Positions 45,228 to 56,690 of a stretch of 64,000 nt of DNA are shown here, piece by piece. A program made the translations under genes and the position numbers. Below the pieces are notes generated by a model. That model was not told the DNA's origin. It searched no databases and was given only the letters and a program-made list of their open reading frames with translations. Source of the stretch: Spinacia oleracea (lineage: Eukaryota; Streptophyta; Magnoliopsida; Caryophyllales; Amaranthaceae); the NCBI RefSeq assembly GCF_020520425.1, contig NC_079489.1, positions 20,112,001 to 20,176,000 on the forward strand, written 5' to 3'. Numbering within the stretch: the stretch's first letter is position 1; each line of letters starts with the position of its first letter.

Positions 45228-45310
45228 TTATGAAAGTAAACGAAATATCTACGAAAGTAAACGAAATATCTATGAAAGTAAACAAAATATCTATGAAAGT
45301 AAACAAAATC
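45228..45310. repeat. Cluster of AAAGTAAAC motifs (first of several)
   Basis: The phrase gaaagtaaacgaaatatcta is repeated four times in tandem at about 20-22 bp. The same core recurs at 45640-45715, inverted at 46266-46320, and at 47165-47320, 47400-47540, 47610-47705, 48570-48740 and 49560-49600, in both orientations across the element. Confidence 0.8.
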
Positions 45311-46855
45311 TCTCTAAAACTAAATTGATAACAAACTACTGACAGTGTTTCCTTGTGTTTCTTGTTGGATAGTTAATCTGATATTGTGGTGGTCTAATGT
45401 CGTTTAGACGGGAGTTCTTCCGCAACCTCTATTCTTGTGTGTTTACGAGTAGCTGTTGTTGAGATGCTGCTGTTGGGTTTCAGTTGGTCGTGTATTTGTT
45501 GAGTGCCTCTCACGTATGTTGTGGTGATGTCTTTCTTCACGGAAAGGTCATAACTTCAATTTAAACCTTATGCATGATTGTAATATGGTTTAAAATTATG
45601 TTTTCTTGGAGGTATGACAGTGGTGTGTTTTGACACAAAATGAAAGTAACCAAATTGACTAAAAGTAAACTTAATCTCTCTAACAGTAAACTCGATCACT
45701 CTAAAAGTAAACAAAAAAGTCTTTTCGTTGCAGCTGTTACTTTTGTTGTTGGATGTCTGTTGTCATGATTCTACAGTGTGCAGTGTGAGTGTGTTTGTTT
45801 GTTGCAACTGCTGCTTCCCGTTGCTGGGTTGTTCTGCTGATTGCAGGTTGTTTCAAGTGCAACCATTGCGTCTGTTTGTCCAGCAGGTACTAGTTGTTAG
45901 GGTTGTTGTTGTGGAGTGACTTGCCGTTTGCAGGTTCTGCTATGCTCTGCTGCAGTTTGGTCATGTTGTTTCTTATTTTTGTGCTACTGGCTTCTCTCTC
46001 GCAGATTATTAAGCCTTTTGATAGTGCTTGCTATAAATGGTTTGTACTATGCACTTTTGTGGTTGACTGAAATTTATCAGGTTCTGTTAGAATAATAGTT
46101 GATAATTAAGACGATGTGGTTACACCAACTGATAAAATAACTAAAATTGTTAAGTGTTGGTGTCTTAGAAACAATCTTGGGACTAGGTTCAGAGTTGTTG
46201 GAAGAGTCTAGTTGCTGCACAACAACCTGATCATGTGTGTTCAATTAGTCTTTATCATAAAGTGTCCTGTTTACTTTTGGAGAGATTAATTTTACTTTTC
46301 AAGAGATTTAGTTTACTTTTAGGGTCTGCTTTGCAGCATGGTTCTTTTTTTGTGGTTTTATTGCTAGTTTGAGATGTAGTTGCTAAGTACAAGAAAGAGT
46401 TTCTTGGTGGTTGTGTCAATCCTGACCGCGGAAGCATGCATAGGAGTAGAACTGAATGGATTGGTCCTTTAGATTAATGCGTTGGGAGCGCTAGATGTTG
46501 TTGGCTTGACAGTAAACAATGAGTAAAAGTAGAGTTGGAGCTTATACGCAACCGAGGTATATGAAGAGTTTTTGGTAGTTGTACTCCTGTTTCATTTTGG
46601 GTAAGAGTTATGTCGTGTTTGATGCCTCTACCTATAGTAGAAATCTTGAACACTTCTATCAATCGTTTCTGGCAATTTGGTTTGAGGAGGGGGTGAGGGG
46701 GAGGGTGGGGGGTTTAGTAAGAAGATGGCATTGACATATCAAATTTTAAAAGGAAGACTCATGTCATGCGTGTCATTGAAGTAGTTTCGGTGTTGTCAGA
46801 TTCAATAAGACAATGGATACTCTAAATCTGGTACTGGAAGTGCACCTATGAAAGT

Positions 46856-46984
46856 CTGCCTCCTTGGATGATCAAACAAGGTATGAAATTAACAAAGGAG
46901 CAGCGTGGTGAAGGGGAAGAGGAACCTAAGCCGGACTTCACTTTAGAGCCAGTTGTTTATCAGACGACAAGAAGTCAACTATAA
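46856..46984 (+). pseudogene. Captured gene fragment, possibly TFIIE-alpha
   Basis: One frame reads LPPWMIKQGMKLTKEQRGE and continues for about 20 residues to a TAA at 46982. The first 19 residues resemble a conserved stretch I associate with the plant TFIIE large (alpha) subunit. This is from memory of the family and not searched. An upstream SGTGSAPMKV is out of frame by one base, suggesting a small indel. It lies in the TIR element and is not a functional gene. Confidence 0.35.
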
Positions 46985-47090
46985 AGGATGATAAAAGCAT
47001 CCAGGTTTGTATTATTGTGTTCAATTTGCTTAGAAAGAGGAAGCAGAGTTGAAGGACAATCTTTATATTTTTCTCTTAAATGTTTTCTGA

Positions 47091-47161
47091 AACCTATTAG
47101 CTCAACTGGTAGAGCACTATGCAAATGCATAGGGTATGTAGGTTCGATTCCTACATAGGTT
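47091..47161 (+). tRNA. tRNA-like sequence 1 (perfect acceptor, D, T stems; aberrant anticodon arm)
   Basis: Acceptor stem aacctat/ataggtt pairs 7 of 7. The D stem is gctc/gagc with loop aactggta. The T stem is gtagg/cctac with loop ttcgatt. A-box (tagctcaactgg) and B-box (ggttcgattcc) match the Pol III consensus. The anticodon arm is ctatg-caaatg-catag: five pairs, a six-base loop instead of seven, no U at position 33, and the loop itself can pair, making a nearly perfect palindrome. No CCA is encoded and no T run follows at once. It is tRNA-like but is not expected to decode. Confidence 0.6.
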
Positions 47162-47546
47162 GTCTCAAAAAGTACATTTTAAAAACTCAAAAGTACATTT
47201 TAAAAACTCAAAAGTAAATTAAAGAAACTAAAAAGTAAATCAAAGTATGTCAAAAGTAAATAAAGTATTTCAAAAGTAAATCATAATAACTCAAAAGTAT
47301 CTGAAAATATTAGAAGTAAATCAGAAACTCTCAAAAACTTATTACAATCAAATAGTTCAAAGTGGCAAATGATCGAGCAACACTTTCATCTCTGGTCAGA
47401 AGTCAAAGTAAAGGTTTTCAACTTAAAAGTAAATAAAACAATACAAAAAGTAAATAGAAATAGAAAACTATGATTATTGGAGTATATAGGTTAAAGTAAA
47501 GGTTTTTCTATTATAAGTAAATAAAATAATATAAAAAGTAAACATC

Positions 47547-47605
47547 TACCTACGTGGGATTCGAACATACATCTTTTGATGCTCTACCAATTGAGCTAGT
47601 AGAGT
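47547..47605 (-). pseudogene. tRNA-like sequence 2, anticodon arm deleted
   Basis: The minus strand carries tagctcaattggtagagc and gttcgaatccc, with only about 15 bases between D and T arms. Acceptor pairing is about 5 of 7. A degraded copy of the same unit as 47707 and 48739. Confidence 0.6.
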
Positions 47606-47706
47606 TAAATAAAAGTAAAGTAAAAATCAGAAAAAGTAAATCAAAATAATTCAAAGTAAAGGTTTTCATATTAAAAGTAAATAAAACAATACAAAAAATA
47701 AAGATG

Positions 47707-47777
47707 AACCTACGCGGGATTCGAACCCACATCTTTTGTGCATTTTCACAAATGATCTACCATTGAGCTAGTAGGCT
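47707..47777 (-). tRNA. tRNA-like sequence 3
   Basis: On the minus strand the acceptor agcctac/gtaggtt pairs 7 of 7 with one G-T. The T stem gtggg/cccgc has loop ttcgaat. The D stem gctc/gatc has one mismatch. The anticodon arm tttgtg-aaaatg-cacaaa again has a six-base loop. Its plus-strand left flank (gtaaaggttttcatatt...) is shared with copy 4. Confidence 0.5.
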
Positions 47778-48738
47778 AGTGTTTACCATAAATTCTTGTA
47801 CTACGTGAGACTAGAGGCATTGGAGCGAGAGACTTGGTGGTTAATAAATTTATCTGGCAGAAAAACGGTGTTTAACACTCTAGGATATTAACATAAGAAT
47901 ATTAGCAATTCTAGTAGACTAGTACACCTACAATTCCTAATCAAGAACACATAACCGACTTATAAGCTTAAGTAGCTACTTTCTACCACTGCCGAGAGCC
48001 ATCTGGTTCAAATTTATTTTGACGACATATTGAAGCTACTAGAGGACTGGGAGTGGAAGCAACTTCATTTCCCAAACTTGTCCTAAGGTCACAATACAAA
48101 ATTTTTCCATTGACCTGATCATCAACATTCTATCTAGACTGCTGACTGTCATATGTTGTAGCTACTACTCTTATTTATATTCTCAACTGTACTACAAAAG
48201 CTGTGTGATGTTCATGCCACCAACATTAAGGTTTCAATATCAAAGAGGTTAGCCATGATGAACTCAGCCTCGTTCAAGTCCCTTATGCGGTTATACCTAC
48301 TAAAGCCGCAAATAAGCCATTGTGTCACATTCCATTTGCGTACAGTCATTACAGAAAAAGAAATGCAATCTATCGAGGTAATTTACCACATCCCTGCATT
48401 TTTTTGTTAACAACCAAGTCTCCCGCTCCCATCCAGTCTTGCATTGCGCTACTCCATCAGCTACAACTCTTACCACTGCAGTGACGACCCATAACTGAAA
48501 TGAGAGCGTGCTGAAATATGTTGGAAAACCAGATTGCTACAAAAACAAAAGGAGCATAAAATTTTAAAAATCAAAAGTAAATAATATTAAATCAAAAGTA
48601 AATTAAAAAATCTCAAAAGTAAATCAATTTTTTAAAAGTATTTGTACAGCATAGAAACTACGAGTATTGGAGTATATGGAGGCAAAAGTAAAGGTTTTCA
48701 AACTAAAAGTAAATAAAACAATACAAAAAGTAAAGATG

Positions 48739-48809
48739 AACCTACGTGGGATTCGAACCCACATCTTTTGTGCATTAACACAATGCTCTACCAATTGAGC
48801 TAGTAGGAT
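48739..48809 (-). tRNA. tRNA-like sequence 4
   Basis: On the minus strand the acceptor atcctac/gtaggtt pairs 6 of 7, the D stem gctc/gagc is perfect, and the T stem gtggg/cccac is perfect with loop ttcgaat. The anticodon arm ttgtg-ttaatg-cacaa has a six-base loop. A- and B-boxes are intact. It is followed on its 3' side by the same gtaaag / aaaagtaaataaaac segment as copies 2 and 3. Confidence 0.55.
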
Positions 48810-49215
48810 AGTGTTAGTAAGAGTAATTAATTAGCCAACACAATCCTACGTCACCAAAGTCAACAAGTCAACTTCAGTATTACATCAACTCAAACTATGA
48901 CTTTAGACCAACATCAACAGAAAAATCAGCACCACTAACTCAACACAATTATGTAGTAAGATGTTGCTAGCACCCACCAAGTAATCAGGCCTTCACAAGC
49001 CACAAGATAATAGCACTACTGGTCAGACTCCCATCCACGAACTTACATAAACTTCCTTCAACCAACTAAACTGAACTAAAATAGACGCAAAAGGAAACAC
49101 AACCATCCTGATCACAGACGCAAAAGGAAACACAATTATTTACAAGCTTTTAAGATTTATGCAGCTCCTTATTTCGCCTCAAGTTATCATGTCTTACACT
49201 GCTAGATTTTGATCA

Positions 49216-49425
49216 GGGAAACTCATCGATGGGAGGGAAGTCACAGTGAACCACCTATATGAGAGAAACTGCAGGCAGCTTGAACTGTACATGGATGATA
49301 TTGAAATTCTTGCCTATCTAAGTCATCAGAATCTGGTAACCCTTTATGGCTGCACTTCACATCGAAGTAGAGAAATCCTCTTTGTCTATGAATAAGTTTC
49401 CAATGGTACAATGAAATATGTGGTT
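49216..49425 (+). pseudogene. Captured LRK10L-type receptor-like kinase fragment
   Basis: One frame reads GKLIDGREVTVNHLYERN, then EILAYLSHQNLVTLYGCTS and REILFVYE, followed by an in-frame TAA (49393-49395) and SNGTM. This is the start of the kinase domain (strands 2-5 of the N-lobe) of plant LRK10-like receptor kinases. The ATP-binding Lys of the VAVK motif is replaced by Asn, and the stop removes the rest, so it is a dead fragment. It is embedded in the TIR element, which suggests gene capture. A donor gene elsewhere in the genome would be expected. Confidence 0.8.
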
Positions 49426-50267
49426 CTTGAGATCCTGGCAATCATCCTCCTTCAGTAACACAACCCGAACATTTGTCAGAAAATTCATAAAACTAGACGA
49501 GTACACATAGAAATGTCAAAGAGTTCCTTTTCTGTGAATAATCACTGGTAGGAATGAATGAAAAGTAAACAAAAAAATCAAATAAAGTAATTAAAAACAT
49601 CATAAAAAATTAAACACTAAATAATGCAAGAAAATAATTTTTGAAAAAGAAGATCCAAAACAAAACTTTGACGGAAGATCAACAAAACAAGCTGAAGAAC
49701 ACCTAGCTAATTCCAAAAAAAAACCCTAATTCGAAAGACTGAATCAAAGGAACTCAATTCAACAAAGCTACTAATTAAAATAAATCAACTGAATGCGAAC
49801 GAATTAACCTAAATCCACAAAATCAAAAGAAAATCACAAAATCGAGCAAAATGAACTCGAAAGATTGAATCAAATGCATAAATTTCAATCGAAAGATTAA
49901 TTGAAGAAAATATACAATATGAACCGAGAAAAATTAACTTACCTAATTACTTTCAAGAACGATGAAGGAATTGGATCTACAAATTAATGTTAGCAGAAGA
50001 GACATAAAGAACGGAGGAGAGAGATCGAAAATGGTGGAGGAGTTGTGAGAGAGAAAGAGCGTTCGCGAGAGAGGAGCGAGGAAGAGAGAGAAATAGATTA
50101 TGAAAATTGGGGGAGTGGGAGAGGTCATTCAATGCGGGTAAAATTACTAATCTACCCTTAATATTTTCGCTTGGTCGGGTAGATTTTTGGTCGTTGGATT
50201 GGTTTGATCGACGACTGATATTAGTTCTCAGTTCTCATCTTAAAGGGTGGTTCTCACCAGATCCTGG

Positions 50268-50676
<409 letters not shown>

Positions 50677-50734
50677 TATTAGATTATTTCTCACTCTTTC
50701 ACACGGGTCCAACTGATATTATAAACAATTGTCC

Positions 50735-50935
50735 AAGTTAATTTTTTGTTTTAAAATGTCACGTGCAAGTCAGATATAAAGTCAACGCCGGAAAAAAGAG
50801 TCAATTACCGGAATCCGGCTAAAGGTGACCTCCCGCAAAATATTTATCAATCGGCTTTCTTCTTGCAATTTTATTTTCAAAAGGTGGTTTTTCGCAAAAT
50901 CTCTATTTTAAAAGGTAGTTTATGACAAATTTGAC
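50735..50935. repeat. Divergent arm of the foldback family
   Basis: It contains cacgtgcaagtcag, cgccggaaaa and ttttcgcaaaatctc in the same order as the right arm at 32925-33118. Only one arm is present. Confidence 0.5.
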
Positions 50936-51082
50936 TTGATTAAATTATATTTACCCCTCTTTTTTTTTTCTTTTTTTTCTTTATTAACCACTAGTCCGCT
51001 TGCATCATTATTATAAGAAAATCAATTCACTATCCTTAATATTTTTGCCCATGAACATATAACTCCCACAAAAATACATAGA

Positions 51083-51478
51083 CTATATAGGTAAAGCCAC
51101 ACATGCAAGTCAATGGCTGAAAATGCTCAGTCAATGGCGGAAATTTGTATTTGGTTGTCTTACGCAAAAAAAAAATTGCATTAAGGTGTGATTTCACAAA
51201 AAAATGATATAAGGTTATTTCTCGCAAAAAAAGGGTTATAAAAGGTTCTTTTATAACAAAATAAAGCCACACGTGCTTCTCACGTGCAAGTCAATGGTCG
51301 GAAATGATCGGTCAATGCCGGAAACTTGCATTTTGTTATCTTTCGCAAAAAAAAATTTACATTAAGGTGTTATTTCGCAAAAAAAAAATTACATTAATTT
51401 CACAAAAAAAATTATATAAGGTCCTTTAATTTTTCGCAAAATTTGGGTTATAAAATGTCCTTTTTGACAAATTTGCCT
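51083..51478. repeat. Foldback-family arms, partly duplicated in tandem
   Basis: Two head-to-tail copies of a segment with aaagccacac(a/g)tgc, gtcaatg(c/g)cgg and ttaaggtgtgatttc. The end reads gtcctttttgacaaatttgcc, the inverse of the left edge of the element at 32603. Confidence 0.65.
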
Positions 51479-52205
51479 TATAAAAATTCATATTTTTAAC
51501 AATCTATACACGTAAATATATGATGATATATAGTATCAAGAAAATATTACCTTCGTAAAAAATCAACTAACACACCAAAATAATCATACATTAACGATAA
51601 GCGTATTTCAAGCAATCTAAATAGGATAAAACAAAATTGAAATAAAACACCAAGCTACACCTATATGATATTTTGCCTTAAACATCTACCAACATTTTAA
51701 TTGTCTAACATGCTTTAAAATATTATTTCTCATCCACTAACCATTTTTACTAAATTTCTAATTTTGTAGAAATCCTATGCATTAGCACGGACACATACTA
51801 ATAATTTTATTATTGTTTTTTATATGTTAATGTCAATTAATAATCAAAGTTCTTAAATTGACACTTACAGCGGGTCAATATACTTTCTTTGTTCTTTTTT
51901 GTACGAAACAAATATTTTGGCACGTTTGCACGATTTCAAACATTAATATCTTGAATTGTTGATAAGAAAAATTACAAAAAGTTATATTTAAAAAATATTT
52001 ATTGAGACGAATCAAATAAGATCTCACACGACTATATTTTTTTACTTTAAGTATAAATCACAAAATGAAGTTAAAAAAACATGTATGAATATTATCTAAT
52101 ATTTAATTGTATCATGTAAATAAGGATTGAGAAAGTATAGTGGGGAGAGGGAGTGTAACTTTTTTTTCCCCCTCTATTACCGTGAAGCGGGTTTGTTTGT
52201 TTATA
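51479..52205. other. Intergenic, no gene recognised
   Basis: AT-rich. The phrase cctatgcattagcacgg near 51774 recalls a Helitron 3' hairpin region but no CTRR end follows, so no element is called. Confidence 0.4.
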
Positions 52206-52464
52206 CTTCCTCCGTCTTTTAATACTCGCAACGTTTGGACTTTTGCCACTATTCATATAATCTACTTTGACTATTCGTAGTGTTTTTTATATAAGATAAA
52301 ACATAGTCATGTGGGATCTTGTTAGATTCGTCTCAATGTGTATTTTCAAAATATCAACTTTTTATAATTTTTGCATAAAGAGAATTTAAGATATAAATGA
52401 TCAAAGTTGTGCATCGGCATACGTGAAACTAACAAACGTTGCGAGTAATAAAAGACGGAGGAAG
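52206..52464. mobile_element. Stowaway MITE (259 bp)
   Basis: It begins cttcctccgtcttttaatac and ends aaaagacggaggaag, with TA on both sides. It lies about 60 bp upstream of the LEA14 TATA box. Confidence 0.9.
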
Positions 52465-52527
52465 TATTTTTTTTCTTTTCCGATAACTTGTCATTTTTAT
52501 ATATGGTCGTGTGTTGTACTGTTGTAC

Positions 52528-52535
52528 TTATAAAA
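52528..52535 (+). promoter_or_regulatory. TATA box of the LEA14-type gene
   Basis: The sequence ttataaaa lies about 30 bp before a pyrimidine-rich presumed transcription start (about 52560) and 100 bp before a good splice donor. Confidence 0.6.
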
Positions 52536-53380
52536 CTTCGTCCTCTTTCTCAGTCCTCTGTTTTTCATCCAAAAATAAATAAATAAATAAATAACTCAAG
52601 TTTCATTCTGCTCCAATTGTATTTTTTTCTGGGTAAGTTCTTTTTCATTTCCTGATTTCTTATGTAATATTTAATTAAATTTATATCCACCCAATTACTT
52701 GATTGGTGTTGCTTTTATCCGGGGAGTGATCAATTTTCTCTATGATCTGAATCATGTGATCTTGCATTATTTAATTAGATCTATAATTATCTGCACTTTA
52801 TCATGCTAAATTAATCTACATTAGATGTTTTAGTTGAGAAATTCGCAAAAGTTTTAGACCATTTCTTAATTTTAGATCGTTTAAAATTCTAGTAATTTGA
52901 ATGACCCCAGAAATGATTCTTGATTAATAACAAGAATTTGAGGAATTTTTGATCTGAAGAAAGTGAAAATTCTGAAATTTGAGGAGGTTTTGAGGATGTT
53001 GACTTTGGATTTTATGTGATTGTTTTTGTTGTTGATTTGGGCTGAAAGATCACATAACAAAGGTTTTGATTTTAATTTAATGTATTGCGTATTGTATTTC
53101 TTTTTGAACAATTTGATGACTTATTACATTTGTGACTGAATTGGGTATCTGAAGGGTTAGCCGTGATCTACTGTAATTTTCTCTCATAGTTTGATTCGTT
53201 CTTTAGTTTTCGTGTTTTTGAGCTGCAAAAATTTCCTTGTGATGGTAGTGTAGTACACAGTGCATTGTGCCATTGCTCTATTTTCAGTCAGGAGTATTAT
53301 CTTTTAATATCTGAGTGTTAACTTACAGCTGCTCTACTTTTGCATCAACCCCTTTGATCTGTAAGTGAACGCTTCACTTA

Positions 53381-53720
53381 GGCTCCGTTTGGTAGGGCGT
53401 AAAACGTTTTCATGAAAAACGATTTTCCCCTTTTCAATCATTTTACGTTGTTTGGTTGGGTAAGGGATGAAAATCAATTTCCATGACTCTCTCAAAGGTG
53501 GAAAACCATTTTCCATTTGAAAGGGAGGTAAACCACTTTTCCTTCTTTCCTCCTTACCTCCCTCTCCTTTCTTGCCCTCAATCTTCACCATCTTCTCTCA
53601 TTTTCCTTTAAGTTACCAAACAGAGGAAAACTAGTTTGGAATTGTGTTTTCCCTTGAAAAATGTTTTCCATGGAAAATCATTTTACATTGAAAACGTTTT
53701 ACACTCTACCAAACGGAGCC
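53381..53720. mobile_element. PIF/Harbinger (Tourist-like) MITE (340 bp), TSD TTA
   Basis: Inverted ends ggctccgtttggtagggcgt and, inverted from the right, ggctccgtttggtagagtgt continue through aaaacgttttc. TTA lies on both sides (53378-53380 and 53721-53723). Confidence 0.9.
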
Positions 53721-53777
53721 TTAATGTTGACTGAAAAACTCAAATCATGATTTAGTAGCATAATAACATCTATAGTT

Positions 53778-53834
53778 TCATGTCGGCCAGCCTCAATCAT
53801 TTTGGAACTAAGGCTTGGTTGTTGTTGTTGTTGT
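53778..53834 (+). mobile_element. 5'-truncated SINE/LINE (RTE-like) 3' tail
   Basis: The phrase ttggaactaaggcttgg followed by (ttg)n is a typical end of plant TTG-tailed retroelements. Flanks share catctatagtt (53767-53777 and 53840-53850), extended by taata(a/g) before it, which is a target duplication of 11-17 bp. Confidence 0.75.
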
Positions 53835-55377
53835 AATAGCATCTATAGTTAATAGTTTGATTACTTGGTAGTTGGTACTACAGTTGTCAAACAAATAAGA
53901 ACAATACCCTTTTGAGCTTATGTTAATTTGTACCCGTAAGAGGCGGAGCAAAAATGTGATTTTGTTGGGAGCGTCATGCTCCAATGCTCGTGGTCAGTAA
54001 AAGGAAATTTAAAACTTTAAAATAAAGGGGAATTTTTTGACGAATTGCACCGTTGTAGACATAGACTCATAGTCAGTTTTGATTTAGATCTGGCAAAGAT
54101 GTGATTACTACTTAGGGATGAATTAGAATGACAGTTAACTGTATCCCACTGCTAATGATCATACATCATTCTTATCTTATTGCCATTTCCCAAAGGTTTT
54201 TACTGGTAAGTTATTTTGTACTTTATTGCAAACTCTTTTCCCTCATCCTCCTGTGTCTGGTACTCAGGTGTCCTGTGTCACTATGCGTATGTGTTGGAGG
54301 CATGGTGATGCTGGTATGTGTAGCATATAATTTAATCTTATCTGTTGTGAGAATGAAATAAGCATCTGCCGCTTTAAAATTACTTGGAGTTAATTGTAGC
54401 TAGCTCATAGTTTGCTTTACGGAATAGAGCCTGGTGTATAAAACAATGTTGTAATTGTGATGATCCTGATGGATGGATGGTATTTATGCCACTTTTTGGA
54501 TATTCAAAAAAATTAATTGCATCACGCAATCACATTTTCTCCAGAACCTGCTGAAAATGGAGGAAAATCCAGAATAGAATATGATTTAGTACTTTCCCCT
54601 CTTGGGATTGTGGGTGCAGGGACTGAGATATTCAATCCTTGTGGTCTGTGACTTCTTTTTTTTATTATCGATAGCCATAAGACCATTCAGTGACTACGAA
54701 AAGTAACTGTCTAATTCTTATTGCCTATGTTTTATTTGAATTCACATCCTCGTAGTCTCTTTTTCTCACCCTAAATTGACTTTCCCAAAAATTAGATGCG
54801 GGGCTATTTGCTGCATTCTTGGTTCTTGATATATTCACATGGATGAGATGAGATTGGGATCAATTACATTTTGTAAACGGAGTGTTTTTTTCCTATTGGA
54901 TATGCACTAATAATTTATACTACTATCCCGGAAAGATTACTGTTATTTCTAGGAACCTGAGTATAGTATTTATGACTAATATATATGGATGGAGGGAGTA
55001 GTTAGTTCCCTAGTTCACAATTTAAATATTAAATGCATATTTCAATCTTCTCTGCATTATATAACTTACATGAATTAGTTAGAAACTAAAGAACAGTGTT
55101 TTCCTGTCAAAATGTTGAAACCATGAGTGATGAATCAATCCATGACGTGCTATTGCACCCCATGAGTTGTATGCTCTCGCCTCTGGGGACATTTTCCCTT
55201 TATTGGTTTAATCTAAGTTGTAAAATGGTTGTCTTATGCTTATTAGCACTTTTCTAAAGTGATTCTCTTATGGTTATTGTCAGTTCTGTCTGTTTTGATG
55301 AATTATGGTTTAATTATATCTAAAATTTGATTATTTACTGTTTTGACTTTCCAGTTTAAGTTTCTTGCTCGTTGGAT

Positions 55378-56503
55378 ATGGCATCAGATGATAATCCAGA
55401 GTTAGTTGAAAGGGCTTTTAAAGGGAAAGATTCCAAGAAAGAAGAAAAAGAGGAAGAAAAAGAAGGGTTTATAGAGAAGGTAAAGGACTTCATTCACGAC
55501 ATTGGTGAGAAGATAGAGGGTGCAATTGGATTTGGCAAGCCTACTGCAGATGTTAGTGGGATTCATGTACCTCACATTAGCCTTCATAAGCTAGATATCG
55601 TTGTTGATGTTCTAGTGAAAAATCCGAACCCGGTTCCAATTCCCCTAATTGACATAAACTACTGCATTGATAGTGAAGGAAGGAAGCTGATTTCTGGGTT
55701 GATTCCTGATGCTGGAACAATCCATGCTCATGGGTCTGAAACTGTCAAGATACCAGCCACTCTGATTTTTGGTGACATTAAAGAGACTTATAAAGATATT
55801 AAGCCTGGAAGCATTATTCCTTACAGGCTTAAGGTGGATCTGATTATAGATGTTCCTGTTATTGGAAGGATTACTATCCCCCTTGAGAAAACTGGAAAGA
55901 TCCCGATACCATACAAGCCTGACATAGACATCGAAAAGATAAAGTTTAAGAGGTTCTCTTTCGAAGAAACTGCTGCAATCATTCATCTGAAAATAGAGAA
56001 TAAGAATGACTTTGACTTGGGTCTAAAGGATTTGGACTACGAGGTTTGGTTGGGTCATGTAAACATTGGAGGTGCTGATCTTGAAAAATCAGAAATTTTG
56101 CCTCAGAATGGTATCAGTAATTTACATCTGCCAGTCACATTTAAGCCCAAGGATTGTGGATCTGCACTCTGGGATATAATGAGAGGAAAAGGGACTGGTT
56201 ATAGCATGAAGGGAAATATTAATGTTGATACACCTTTTGGTGAAATGAAACTTCCCATCAGCAAGGAAGGTGGTACAACCCGCCTTACCAAGAAGAGGGA
56301 AGCTGGAGGCAGTGATGATGATGAGGTATTCATTTTAAGTTGTTCGTTTTGATTTAAGGGGTTACAAGTTACAACCCTAATCTTAGCAATCTTGCAAATG
56401 TTTATGTCAAGAATAACACATCTCATACATGCATGTTTTCATTTAGGAAGCTGATTTGGTTAACATTTTAACAAGACCTCCTATTTTGTATGTGCAGGAC
56501 TAG
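55378..56503 (+). CDS. LEA14-type (LEA_2 / WHy domain) desiccation protectant protein, two coding exons
   Basis: Model: coding exon 1 55378-56325, intron 56326-56497 (GTATTC...TGTGCAG), coding exon 2 56498-56503 (GAC TAG). The protein is 317 residues. The first ATG is at 55378; the frame upstream has no ATG. A charged Lys/Glu N-terminus (about 1-45) has no signal peptide. It is followed by two tandem LEA_2/WHy repeats (about 60-175 and 190-290) with the family phrase KNPNPVPIPL in the first and KIENKNDFDLGL in the second. The tail is acidic (SDDDED). Proteins of this family are soluble, folded, cytosolic or nuclear, and are linked to dehydration tolerance. If the last intron were retained, the frame would read nine other residues to a stop at 56350-56352. 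The second intron and the long 5' UTR intron are typical of the family. Confidence 0.93.
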
Positions 56504-56690
56504 ACCGGACATCTGGATTGCGAAGATGATATGCTGTGTTTAGAGTAAATGAATTGCAACTTGTAGGAAGCTGGGACTGCTGACGGACTTGCATATCGGT
56601 AATGTCTGTTTGTGTTGTTGTAAAACTTCTCTCGCTGCTATAAATTTTTCTATAATGAGAATATAATGAAATACATCAAATTATAAAGAC
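56504..56690 (+). other. 3' UTR of the LEA14-type gene
   Basis: The sequence after the stop runs to several AATAA-like signals (ataatgagaatataatgaa near 56651-56670). The poly(A) site is probably near 56690. Confidence 0.5.

Larger units (their letters stand above)
52633..55354 (+). other. 5' UTR intron of the LEA14-type gene (2.7 kb)
   Basis: The donor tctgg-gtaagttc at 52633 and acceptor gactttccag at 55354 are strong plant splice sites, and no coding frame with a domain lies between them. The intron contains a Harbinger-like MITE, a short retroelement tail and a Stowaway-like terminus at about 54984-54999 (ggatggagggagta). Plus-strand frames in it are short and unconvincing. Confidence 0.65.

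Noticed and set aside
51654..51662. ctacacctat as the missing right end and TSD of the old LTR that starts at 7777
   Set aside because: It matches tgta/cctat by chance level for a 64 kb AT-rich window, and the sequence before it does not resemble the end of a gypsy LTR.
54128..54361. Plus-strand 77-residue hydrophobic frame in the LEA14 leader intron
   Set aside because: No domain, no splice signals, and it lies within a good intron.
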